In this document: positions 21,759 through 29,508 of the stretch, piece after piece
How positions within the stretch are numbered: position 1 is the first letter of the stretch
Layout of the letters: the number at the start of each line of letters is the position of its first letter
From: a virus
Strand: one strand, 5' to 3'
IMG/VR virus record: IMGVR_UViG_3300031687_000053
Location: 1 to 35,068 of that record
DNA: 35,068 nucleotides
Program-made: the position numbers and the translations under genes
The notes under the pieces: model-generated
What the model was told of the DNA's origin: nothing
The model's database searches: none
What the model saw: the letters and a program-made list of their open reading frames with translations, nothing else

Positions 21759-22427
21759 ATGAGCGAAGAAACCATGGGAACAGAAGCTGAGACTGAAACA
21801 GCGGCAATACAAACACAGGAAAAGACGTTTTCACAAGACGAATTAGACAGAATCGTTGCTGATAGAATAGCAAGAGAACAGCGCAAGTTTGAAAAAAAGG
21901 TAGCCGGTATCGATTTAGATGACGCCAGAGACCTAATTGAAAAGCGAGAAGCGGCTGAAATCGAGCGTCAGAAAGAGCGAGGCGAGTTTGATAGCATCTT
22001 AAAGAAGACTGTCGAAAAGAAGGATTTGGAAATACAAGCGTACAAAGGCAAGCTACAGCAAACCCTAGTTGATGGGGCTTTAGTAAATGCGGCAAGCCAA
22101 AACAACGCAGTCAATCCAGATCAAGTGTCAATGTTGCTAAAATCTTTCACTAGGCTGTCTGATGACGGTACAGTTGAAGTGCTTGATGGTAGTGGTTCAC
22201 CTCGATACAATGATAAAGGTGATCTGTTTTCTGTCAACGAGATGGTAACTGAGTTTTTAACAGGGAATCCGCATCATGTTCGCGCCTCACAAGGCGGGTC
22301 TGGATCGCAGGGTAAAACTGGTGGCATTAACGATGTGTCGGGTAAAACCAAAAGTCGTGCAGAATTTGAACAACTTAACCCACTAAAGCGTTCTGAATTT
22401 ATCAGAGGCGGTGGCACAATCACATAA
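21759..22427 (+). CDS. Capsid scaffolding protein
   Basis: 222 residues, acidic and Gln-rich N-terminus (ETETAAIQTQEKTFSQDELD), then a coiled coil (RIAREQRKFEKKVAGIDLDD, LIEKREAAEIERQKERGEFD) and a Gly/Ser-rich C-terminus with a basic NPLKRSEFIRGGGTIT end. This low-complexity, helical build directly before the coat gene is typical of scaffold. No protease gene is present, so it probably leaves whole, as in P22. GAGG ribosome site upstream. Confidence 0.85.
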   Translation: MSEETMGTEAETETAAIQTQEKTFSQDELDRIVADRIAREQRKFEKKVAGIDLDDARDLIEKREAAEIERQKERGEFDSILKKTVEKKDLEIQAYKGKLQQTLVDGALVNAASQNNAVNPDQVSMLLKSFTRLSDDGTVEVLDGSGSPRYNDKGDLFSVNEMVTEFLTGNPHHVRASQGGSGSQGKTGGINDVSGKTKSRAEFEQLNPLKRSEFIRGGGTIT

Positions 22428-22445
22428 TTTTAAGGATTATATAAA

Positions 22446-23600
22446 ATGGCTAACAACATCGCGCAATTAATGCCCGACATTTATGAAGCACTAGATATAG
22501 TTTCACGCGAACTTACTGGAATGATTCCGGCTGTAACAATGAACAGCTCCGCAGAGCGCGCAGGTCTAAACCAAAAGATCCGCGTTGACGTTGAACCCGC
22601 AGGAAACGTGTCTGACATTACTCCTGCTATGACAATTCCAAACCCTACTGACCAGACTTCAGGGTCAACCGATATTGTAATCACTAAATCTCGTGCGGCT
22701 GAGTTTGGATTTATTGGTGACGAGCAGAAGATTCTTGACACTGGCATCGGATACGGAAACGTAAGAGCAAACAAGATCGCTCAAGCTATTCGTTCTGTAA
22801 CCAATGAAGTAGAAATCGATCTGTGTGCCTTGCAAGCGTCTTTCTCTCGTGCGGCAGGTGCTTCTGGTACAACTCCGTTTGGAACAGCGGGAAACTATAC
22901 TGACGCTTCTAACGCGCTGAAGATTCTTAAAGATAACGGTGCTCCTTTAACTGACAACCAACTTGTCATTAATACTACAGCGGGCGTTAATCTTCTTGGC
23001 TTACAAGCTAATGTTGATGCGGCAGGTAGTGCTTCAATCTTGCGTCAAGGTGTATTGTTAGATATTAACGGAATGCCTATTCGTGAATCAGCTCAGATTG
23101 TTGACCAAGCGGCTCAAGCTCAAACCGGCTGTACAGTTACAGGCGCAGAAGCTATTGGCTCAACTTCTATCGGTGTTACTGTCGCAGGTGGTGGAGCTTT
23201 CTCTGCTGATGCAGGTGATATCCTTACTTTCGCAGATGATTCTCGTAAGTATGTTGTAGCTACAGCCGTTGATATTGCGGGAGGAGCAACTGGAACAGTA
23301 GTTATTGCGGCTCCAGGATTGCAACAAGCTCAAAGTGCTACTAAAGCTATAGCGGGAGATGCCGCAGGTTCTAGAAACATGGCGTTTAATCGCTCTGCTC
23401 TAGTGTTGGCGGCTCGTGCTCCTGCGCGTCCGTCTGAAGGCGATATGGCTGAAGATGTGATCGTTATTACTGATCCGCGTTCTGGTCTAAGCATGGAATT
23501 TGCCATGTATAAAGGCTATCGCAAAGTGCGTTATGAAGTTGGTCTAGCTTGGGGTGTTAAAAACATCAAGCCAGAGCATACAGCCCTTTTACTTGGGTAA
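22446..23600 (+). CDS. Major capsid protein, P22-coat-like
   Basis: 384 residues. MANNIAQLMPDIYEALDIVS at the front and the late MAFNRSALVLAARAPARP, with FAMYKGYRKVRYEVGLAWGV near the end, are typical of the P22 gp5 branch of HK97-fold coat proteins. Residues ~225-305 form a Gly/Ala/Thr-rich beta insertion (GSTSIGVTVAGGGAFSADAG) at about the place where P22 coat carries its I-domain. No N-terminal pro-domain to cleave is obvious. Followed by a hairpin terminator. Confidence 0.88.
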   Translation: MANNIAQLMPDIYEALDIVSRELTGMIPAVTMNSSAERAGLNQKIRVDVEPAGNVSDITPAMTIPNPTDQTSGSTDIVITKSRAAEFGFIGDEQKILDTGIGYGNVRANKIAQAIRSVTNEVEIDLCALQASFSRAAGASGTTPFGTAGNYTDASNALKILKDNGAPLTDNQLVINTTAGVNLLGLQANVDAAGSASILRQGVLLDINGMPIRESAQIVDQAAQAQTGCTVTGAEAIGSTSIGVTVAGGGAFSADAGDILTFADDSRKYVVATAVDIAGGATGTVVIAAPGLQQAQSATKAIAGDAAGSRNMAFNRSALVLAARAPARPSEGDMAEDVIVITDPRSGLSMEFAMYKGYRKVRYEVGLAWGVKNIKPEHTALLLG

Positions 23601-23608
23601 TTGAAACT

Positions 23609-23638
23609 AGCCTCATCCTTTCGGGGGTGGGGCTTTTT
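23609..23638 (+). terminator. Hairpin terminator/attenuator after the coat gene
   Basis: Ten-pair stem AGCCTCATCC (23609-23618) with GGGTGGGGCT (23625-23634), including two G:T pairs, loop of six, then TTTT. It ends just before the connector gene, and since no promoter is seen after it, partial read-through would lower tail expression relative to coat. Confidence 0.78.
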
Positions 23639-23651
23639 AATTGAGGTTAAT

Positions 23652-24074
23652 ATGGCATTTTCGTCTGACGCTGATTTAGTAAAATTAGTCCCTGACATAT
23701 TACAGTTAGGTATTACTTCATTTAGTAATGAGCACCCAAAAGCACAGGCTGATATTGAACGCGATTTGCGGATTAAGTGGTGGCCTCGAAAGCGCAGATC
23801 CGGTGACACTGAAGAAATGGATAACAACAAGCTTACGGATGCGCAATTTACACAAGCGGCATCTTTCCTTGTTTTATGGATGTATGTTTTACCAAAGCTA
23901 ACTAATTGGGTCGATAATGACCGATTTTTAGAAATGATTGATTTTTATAAGGCTAGATATGGCGAAGAAATGGAAGCTGTATATGGCGATGGTATTGAAT
24001 ATGATCTGGACGGTGATGGAACGGTCACGGATTTAGAGAAAGAGTTTATTGGCGTTAATAGGTTAAACCGATAA
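23652..24074 (+). CDS. Head-tail connector with C-terminal EF-hand loop
   Basis: 140 residues from ATG 23652 (GAGG upstream). The helical body (LVKLVPDILQLGITSFSNEH, FLVLWMYVLPKLTNWV) and position right after the coat gene fit head-tail adaptors of the gp6/gp15 kind. The C-terminal segment has DLDGDGTVTDLE (118-129), a perfect 12-residue calcium-binding EF/dockerin loop (Asp1, 3, 5, Gly6, Val8, Glu12). Function of a Ca site here is unknown; it could stabilise the joint in calcium-rich water. Family by position, EF loop seen directly. Confidence 0.7.
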   Translation: MAFSSDADLVKLVPDILQLGITSFSNEHPKAQADIERDLRIKWWPRKRRSGDTEEMDNNKLTDAQFTQAASFLVLWMYVLPKLTNWVDNDRFLEMIDFYKARYGEEMEAVYGDGIEYDLDGDGTVTDLEKEFIGVNRLNR

Positions 24075-24496
24075 TGTTAATTAAAATGACTACAAATTTC
24101 GATTCTATTGCGAAGATTGTAGGAAAGAGAGGAAAACAGCTAAAGGCAAGTACCAAGCTCGCTCTCTTAAGAACCGGATTAGCCGGTGTAAATATGATAG
24201 AAGATAGGACGGCAAAGGGTCGTAGCTTCAAAGGCTCTATGTTTAAAAAGTATAACGCGCAATATGCCGCGTTTAGATCGTCTAGAGGTAGAGGAACAAA
24301 GCCAAACCTTGAGTTTACAGGGCGAATGTTAGGCAGTATGAGCGTTGTATCTAACCACAAAGAAGCGGAAATTTTCTTTACAAGAGGAACAGAGGCAAAA
24401 AAGGCCGCAATGAACAATGAAAAAAGGCCGTTCTTTGGGTTTAGTAGAAATGAAAGAAAGAAATTAGTATCAGTTTTTGAAAGGAATTTGAAATGA
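24074..24496 (+). CDS. Tail-completion / virion morphogenesis protein
   Basis: 140 residues, basic. GRSFKGSMFKKYNAQYAAFR and PNLEFTGRMLGSMSV are typical of phage virion morphogenesis proteins (Mu gpG-like / HK97 gp10-like), a small protein that closes the head-to-tail joint. Start overlaps the previous stop by one base (TAATG); ATG 24086 is an alternative. Followed by an overlapping tail terminator gene, the usual order. Confidence 0.72.
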   Translation: MLIKMTTNFDSIAKIVGKRGKQLKASTKLALLRTGLAGVNMIEDRTAKGRSFKGSMFKKYNAQYAAFRSSRGRGTKPNLEFTGRMLGSMSVVSNHKEAEIFFTRGTEAKKAAMNNEKRPFFGFSRNERKKLVSVFERNLK

Positions 24497-24927
24497 GTGT
24501 TAGAGAAAGCATTGCAAACAACATCGTTTCGACGCTTCAGCAGATAACTTCTCCTGTCGCGATAAAGTATGTTACAAGAGAACCTTTCGATTTTAACAAG
24601 CTATCAAACGCTCAATATCCTGCTATTCTAGTAAGAAGCGCAGACGAAACAAGAGAAGACAGTTCGATCGGTGGAGCATTAACTCAGAGAATGGGCACGA
24701 TCAATTATGAGCTAATTTGTTTTGTTAAAGGCGCGTTAATAGATCAAGCAAGAAACAACATTATTGAAGCTATTGAAGAGGGGCTTGACGTTGACAGAGG
24801 TAGGGGTAATTCAGCCCTTGATACTCAGGTTGTCGGTGTTGAGATTGACGAAGGTTCTATTGACCCCATTGGTGGGGTTATTATTACAGTTCGCGTTGTG
24901 TATCAATATACTCGCGGAACAACTTAA
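24493..24927 (+). CDS. Tail terminator (minor tail gpU-like)
   Basis: 144 residues. N-terminal helix RESIANNIVSTLQQI, then a beta sheet with YELICFVKGALID and a C-terminal VIITVRVVYQYTRGTT, the alpha/beta layout of tail terminators. It caps the tail tube and binds the connector. ATG overlaps the previous TGA. Identified mainly by order (before tail tube) and fold pattern. Confidence 0.72.
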   Translation: MSVRESIANNIVSTLQQITSPVAIKYVTREPFDFNKLSNAQYPAILVRSADETREDSSIGGALTQRMGTINYELICFVKGALIDQARNNIIEAIEEGLDVDRGRGNSALDTQVVGVEIDEGSIDPIGGVIITVRVVYQYTRGTT

Positions 24928-24950
24928 CTTAAACATAAGGTAGATAAATC

Positions 24951-25352
24951 ATGGCGACTAAAACAGGCGCATCAGGTGTAGTAAAAATGCAAGTATCGGG
25001 TACGACAGTCGCGGTGGTTGGCGCAGTTCGTTCATTTACTTTTGAAGGTTCAGCAGACACTATTGAAGACTCTGTAATGGGTACGGTTGTTCGTACTTAC
25101 AAGCAAGGCTTAAAAACTAACACTGTATCACTAGATGTATACTGGGATGAGGCTGATGCACAGCAACTAATCCTAGATGAAGGTACGGATATTGATTTCG
25201 AAGTATATCCAACTGGTGCCGGATCTGGCGAGACATTCTTTACTGGTGGCGGTATAGTAACAAGCAGATCAATCACTGGCGCGTTTGACGGTATGGTAGA
25301 AGCTAGTTTTACTATCCAGTGTTCCGGAGCCGTTGTCGAAGCTCAAGTATAA
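24951..25352 (+). CDS. Major tail tube protein
   Basis: 133 residues, almost all beta. GASGVVKMQVSGTTVAVVGA, FTFEGSADTIEDSVMGT, and the C-terminal GAFDGMVEASFTIQCSG fit the siphovirus tail tube fold. RBS AAGG upstream; stands alone between terminator and chaperone genes as expected. It stacks as hexamers around the tape measure. Confidence 0.87.
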   Translation: MATKTGASGVVKMQVSGTTVAVVGAVRSFTFEGSADTIEDSVMGTVVRTYKQGLKTNTVSLDVYWDEADAQQLILDEGTDIDFEVYPTGAGSGETFFTGGGIVTSRSITGAFDGMVEASFTIQCSGAVVEAQV

Positions 25353-25369
25353 TAAAGGGGAATTAAACC

Positions 25370-25717
25370 ATGGGATTAGCTAAAGAGTTAAGAAACAGAA
25401 GAACAGTAGAGTCTAGAGAAGTTTTAGTCCCTGCGTGGGGTGATGAAACTGGAGCGTTTAAGATGTATTGTAGAAGCATTACTTGCTACGATTTAGACGT
25501 ATTACAGAAGAAGCACCCTAATTTTTTGCAAAACACCACTATTGGTGCAATGGTTGATTTGATTGTAATGAAAGCAATCGACGAGAATGATCAGAAGTTA
25601 TTTAATTCTGGTGAAGATCGTATGGATTTGATGGGCGAAGAAACAAACGTCATATCAGAGATTGCTAATCAAATGTTCAGTGACATTGAATCGGTGGAGG
25701 CACACGAAAAAAACTAA
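25370..25717 (+). CDS. Tail assembly chaperone, short form (gpG-like)
   Basis: 115 residues. Helical with MGLAKELRNRRTVESREVLV and ITCYDLDVLQKKHPNFLQ; size and place between tail tube and tape measure match lambda gpG. The last sense codons GAA AAA AAC and the TAA stop form a frameshift site (see next entry). RBS AAAGGGGA. It binds the tape measure during tail assembly and is not in the final virion. Confidence 0.85.
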   Translation: MGLAKELRNRRTVESREVLVPAWGDETGAFKMYCRSITCYDLDVLQKKHPNFLQNTTIGAMVDLIVMKAIDENDQKLFNSGEDRMDLMGEETNVISEIANQMFSDIESVEAHEKN

Positions 25718-25854
25718 AAAGCGATCACTCAAGGATGACAATGTTGTCTTTGGCTGATCGCTTGCACATGAGCATAGAAGAGGCAGAGCAAACGCCTATC
25801 ACTCACTTAAACGAGTGGGTTGCCTATCATAAATTATCTGGTAAAAGTGAATGA
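25370..25854 (+). CDS. Tail assembly chaperone, frameshift form (gpGT-like)
   Basis: A -1 shift at the slippery heptamer A AAA AAC (25708-25714) reads past the TAA to give a 161-residue fusion. The 46 extra residues include SLADRLHMSIEEAEQ and LNEWVAYHKLSGKSE; the EWxxY pattern is the classic ending of T-domain proteins. Six bases after the heptamer a stem GCGATCA (25721-25727) pairs with TGATCGC (25755-25761), a good stimulator. The stop TGA overlaps the tape measure ATG. No separate start serves this frame. Confidence 0.85.
25708..25761 (+). promoter_or_regulatory. Programmed -1 frameshift signal
   Basis: Slippery A AAA AAC at 25708-25714, spacer TAAAAA, then a perfect 7-pair stem (25721-25727 with 25755-25761) whose loop can form a second small stem GACA/TGTC. 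All the parts expected for lambda G/GT-type recoding are present. Confidence 0.85.
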
Positions 25855-27695
25855 TGAAACCTATTGTAATAGCAATCGCGGGACTAGATAATACTGAGGC
25901 AATGTTTGCTAAAGTAAAAGCCAATTTTGCTAAAGTCACTAAAGCCGTTGACAAGCTAAAAAACCGATTCCCTAATTTATCAGCCGCCGCATCTAAAGCG
26001 TTTAATGGTTTAAAAACCGCTATCTCTGGTTTGGCAAAAATGGCGGCAGGGTTTGCCCTTGCTTTTGGTGCGGCATTCCTTGCTATAACCATTAAAACGA
26101 TGAAATCAATCGATTCGCTTGGAAAAATGGCATCGAAGATTGGTACAACCGCAGGGTCACTCTCTAAGCTTCAGTTTGCCGCAGAGCAAACAGGCGTATC
26201 TGCTGAGACGATGGGTATGGCAATGCAACGCTTTACTCGTAGGGCGGCAGAGGCGGCTAGAGGGACAGGCGAAGCTAAAGGCGCGTTAAAAGAGCTGAAT
26301 ATAAATGCCAAAGAACTGCTTAAAATGCCTTTGGAAGATCAGGTGCTTGCTTTATCTAAAGCGTTTGAAAGCGTAGAAACCCCTGCTGATAAAGTTCGAC
26401 TTGCAATGAAGCTGTTCGACTCTGAAGGTGTTGCCCTTGTAAATACGTTGGGTGCAGGGTCGGAAGGTTTGAAAGCAATGTTTAAAGACGCAGAAATGCT
26501 TGGTCTTGTGCTTTCTGAGGACGCTGTAAACGGTGTAGAAGCGGCTAATGATTCAATGAATCGCTTAAAGAAGTTGTTTGTTGGGTTTAGCCGTCAAGCC
26601 GTTGCCGCATTCGCTCCCGCAATAGATCAAATTTCTCAATCATTAGTTGATTTAGGATTAAAAGCGGCTGACGGTGATGTGCAAAACATTGGCGAAGTTA
26701 TTGCAAAATCTATTGTTGGCGGTCTGGTTTCTGTTCTTCAAGTTATACAGCAGATGATGAATGCGTTTGGTGAAATGGCACATGAAATTAGGCAAATATA
26801 CAGAAACTTTTTTCCAACAGATGAAATGGAGGCTGATAAAAAAGCCTTAAACGATTTGTTTAGAACACCGATCGAAGACATTAATCTATTTTCAGATGAT
26901 CAAGCCGCACAATTTGAAGCTGAAATCGCGGCACTACAAAACAAGATTGCAGGTACAGAAGGAAAGTTTATACCTTTCGATTTTTCAGCATTAATTGCAG
27001 AATTGTTAAAAGTAAAAGACACTATTGGTGTAGTCGGTGACGCAGTTAAACCAGTAATCGATGAAATTACTTCATTAGGCGAAAGAAATTGGTTTGATAA
27101 ATTAACATCTAGCGCATTAGATTTTAAAGATAAAGTTGGCGATGCTTTTGGAAAAGTAAAAGACAATGTTTTTGATTTTGACAAGTCAATGGAAGGTTTG
27201 GTCACAGGCTCGATTGATGCGATGACTCAAGGGTTTACTGACATGATTACCGGAGCAAAAAGTTTCGGTACAGCAATGAAAGATATGGCTAAAACTGTCG
27301 TTGACGCTTTGCTTAAAATGTTTATTCAATACATGATTGTTCAGCCTTTATTCGACATGATGTTTCCTGGCGCTAGACCTGTAAGTACTCCGGCTCTTCC
27401 AAAGGCATTAGGTGGCCCAGTGCAAAACAGTCAACCTTATCTTGTAGGAGAGCGTGGTCCTGAGTTGTTCGTACCTAACGCGGGTGGCAACATCATCCCC
27501 AACAATAAGATGGGTGGCGGTGGTGGTGGCGGTGTAACTGTTAATCAAACTATTAACGTAACGACAGGCATACAATCCACTGTAAGGGCTGAGATAGTTC
27601 AGCTAATGCCTCAGATAGCTAATGCCGCTAAAGGTGCTGTTGCTGATGCACGATTGCGCGGTGGTAATTTCTCTAAAGCAATGGGAGGCGCATAA
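25851..27695 (+). CDS. Tail tape measure protein
   Basis: 614 residues. Long helical protein with hydrophobic stretches near the front (GLAKMAAGFALAFGAAFLAI) and middle, and a lambda gpH-like C-terminal part: MTQGFTDMITGAKSFGTAMK, GERGPELFVPNAGGNIIPN and a Gly run followed by VTVNQTINVTT. It sets tail length; at the usual ~0.15 nm per residue the tail would be about 90 nm (inference). ATG overlaps the chaperone stop. Confidence 0.93.
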   Translation: MMKPIVIAIAGLDNTEAMFAKVKANFAKVTKAVDKLKNRFPNLSAAASKAFNGLKTAISGLAKMAAGFALAFGAAFLAITIKTMKSIDSLGKMASKIGTTAGSLSKLQFAAEQTGVSAETMGMAMQRFTRRAAEAARGTGEAKGALKELNINAKELLKMPLEDQVLALSKAFESVETPADKVRLAMKLFDSEGVALVNTLGAGSEGLKAMFKDAEMLGLVLSEDAVNGVEAANDSMNRLKKLFVGFSRQAVAAFAPAIDQISQSLVDLGLKAADGDVQNIGEVIAKSIVGGLVSVLQVIQQMMNAFGEMAHEIRQIYRNFFPTDEMEADKKALNDLFRTPIEDINLFSDDQAAQFEAEIAALQNKIAGTEGKFIPFDFSALIAELLKVKDTIGVVGDAVKPVIDEITSLGERNWFDKLTSSALDFKDKVGDAFGKVKDNVFDFDKSMEGLVTGSIDAMTQGFTDMITGAKSFGTAMKDMAKTVVDALLKMFIQYMIVQPLFDMMFPGARPVSTPALPKALGGPVQNSQPYLVGERGPELFVPNAGGNIIPNNKMGGGGGGGVTVNQTINVTTGIQSTVRAEIVQLMPQIANAAKGAVADARLRGGNFSKAMGGA

Positions 27696-28255
27696 TGCCT
27701 TTAGCTTTTCCAAATGTTGGAATACAGAATATGTCTATGCGGCTTAAAAGAGTCGTGGCTGTAGTAGAATCTCCTTTTACTTTAGACACTCAGGTATACG
27801 CTCATCAAGGGGCGAGGTGGGAAGCTGAAGTTAGTCTGCCGCCATTGAGTCCTGCTGAGTCACGATCTGTACAAGGTTTTATAGTCGGTTTGAAGGGGCG
27901 CGAAGGCACGTTTACATTCGGCAACCCGATAGAGACAAGTACGCTTTCTAATAACACCGTAAGTAGTGCGGCTATTAGGTCAGAATCATTTACGTTAGGT
28001 TCAGGCACAGCGGCAGTAGCGGCAGGAACATATTTTGAGTTAAATAGTTATTTGTATTGCGTTACATCAGACAAGGCCGCAGGTGCAACCACACTAAATT
28101 TTCAACCCCCATTGCGATCAGCAGTGACCTCATCTAGAGCAGTTAAATACAATCTTCCAAAAAGCATTTGGCGAATGTCATCTAATGACGTAGGTTGGTC
28201 AATTAATGAAGCTAGTATTTATGGGTTTTCTTTTTCTTGCGAGGAAGCGTTATGA
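27695..28255 (+). CDS. Minor/distal tail protein
   Basis: 186 residues, beta-rich. RWEAEVSLPPLSPAESRSVQ and GFIVGLKGREGTFTFGNP, then FELNSYLYCVTSDKAAGATT and NEASIYGFSFSCEEAL, fit the small distal tail proteins found after the tape measure in many marine siphophages. Shares one base with the tape measure stop. It probably forms the ring joining tube and tip. No enzymatic motif. Confidence 0.75.
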   Translation: MPLAFPNVGIQNMSMRLKRVVAVVESPFTLDTQVYAHQGARWEAEVSLPPLSPAESRSVQGFIVGLKGREGTFTFGNPIETSTLSNNTVSSAAIRSESFTLGSGTAAVAAGTYFELNSYLYCVTSDKAAGATTLNFQPPLRSAVTSSRAVKYNLPKSIWRMSSNDVGWSINEASIYGFSFSCEEAL

Positions 28256-29043
28256 GTAGAACTTTAAGCACTGCCATGCGGAACGAAACCTTAGCGGCAG
28301 TTGTTCGCCCCGCCTATTTTGTTCGCATGACATTCGACGTTAATATTACAGCGGGTAATTTTATAATAGGACACTTTTACCGAATATCTAGTATTGGCGG
28401 TACTAATTTTACAGCTATTGGAGCAAGTGCAAACACAGTTGGGGTAGATTTTACGGCAACAGGCACAGGTGCTAATAATGGAAATGGCACTGCTAGTGAA
28501 AGCCCAAGCGAGTTAAACATTTGGAACGGTATCGGTGATCTTGCTTTTGGAGGTAACACATACACAGGCACAGGCGACCTCTTATCAATAAGCGCAATAA
28601 CAGAAACTTCAGACATTCAAGCGACAGGTATTGATGTAAATTTAACAGGCATTAAATCGTCTTTTATTTCTATTGCTAAAAATCACGAATATCAAGGAAG
28701 GCCATTAACTGTTTCACTAGGGGCGTTTAATGCTTCAGGAAGTTTAATTGCTGATCCTGTGATTGTCTTTTCTGGATTTATGGATACAATGACTATTGCA
28801 GAAAGCGGCAATCATTCAAGCATTTCAGTATCCGTTGAGAATAAATTGGTATCTTTTGAAAGGGCAAGAGTGAGGCGTTACACTGCAGAAGATCAAAAAA
28901 TAGATCATGCAACCGACAAAGGTTTTGAGTTTGTTACAGCTATCGTTCAAAAAGAAATAATATGGGGACGCCCTACTCCTGCAACTGGTGGTAGCAGTGG
29001 TAGTTCGGGTGATAATGGAGGCGCTCCAAGATACGATTATTAA
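28252..29043 (+). CDS. Tail hub protein (DUF2163-like) with inserted beta module
   Basis: 263 residues from ATG 28252 (overlaps the previous TGA). The host domain reads MRNETLAAVVRPAYFVRMTF, then LNIWNGIGDLAFGGNTYTGT and QGRPLTVSLGAF, as in DUF2163-type tail hub proteins. Between FD and LNIW, where relatives continue directly, sits a ~45-residue insertion (nt ~28345-28500) with HFYRISSIGGTNFTAIGASA and FTATGTG. A similar module occurs in the tail tip gene at ~31117-31245. A Gly/Ser linker and RYDY close the protein. Confidence 0.8.
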   Translation: MSRTLSTAMRNETLAAVVRPAYFVRMTFDVNITAGNFIIGHFYRISSIGGTNFTAIGASANTVGVDFTATGTGANNGNGTASESPSELNIWNGIGDLAFGGNTYTGTGDLLSISAITETSDIQATGIDVNLTGIKSSFISIAKNHEYQGRPLTVSLGAFNASGSLIADPVIVFSGFMDTMTIAESGNHSSISVSVENKLVSFERARVRRYTAEDQKIDHATDKGFEFVTAIVQKEIIWGRPTPATGGSSGSSGDNGGAPRYDY

Positions 29044-29052
29044 GGGGAATAT

Positions 29053-29505
29053 ATGAAAATCGCGCATGAATGTTTGGCGTCAGTAAAAGAAGATATAAAA
29101 CCATTAATTGAAAAGCACTGGGAAATGGTTGCTTTAAATCAGGGAAAAATCAAACTAAATCCAAACTGGGAAGAATACGCAAGACTCGATGCGGCAGGAA
29201 TTTTAAGAGTATTTACTGCAAGAGCAGAAGGTCATTTAGTTGGCTATTGCGTTCTTGTTGTCAGCCGCAGTATTCACTATCAAGATCATATCTTTGCAAA
29301 CAATGATGTTACTTTTGTGCTACCTGAATACAGGGAAGGCGCTACAGGTTATTATCTGCTAAAATTTGCAGAAGATTACTGTCAAGAAAATGACATATCT
29401 TTGATGAACATTAACACTAAAGTACATATACCTTTTGACAACTTATTATTAGGCATGGGATTCGATCTTATAGAAAGGATTTATTCCAAATGCTTTAAGG
29501 ATTAA
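29053..29505 (+). CDS. GNAT-family acetyltransferase in the tail operon
   Basis: 150 residues. LRVFTARAEGHLVGYCVLVV and NDVTFVLPEYREGATGYYLL, then FAEDYCQENDISLMNINTKV and LLLGMGFDLIERIYSKCF, follow the GNAT core with the acetyl-CoA loop (YREGATG). The place between hub and tail tip is where lambda codes its K/I assembly proteins; a GNAT here is known from other phages as far as I recall, target unknown. It might act on a virion protein or on an amino-group added to DNA, given the modification operon. RBS AAGGGGA. Confidence 0.8.
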   Translation: MKIAHECLASVKEDIKPLIEKHWEMVALNQGKIKLNPNWEEYARLDAAGILRVFTARAEGHLVGYCVLVVSRSIHYQDHIFANNDVTFVLPEYREGATGYYLLKFAEDYCQENDISLMNINTKVHIPFDNLLLGMGFDLIERIYSKCFKD

Positions 29506-29508
29506 AAA

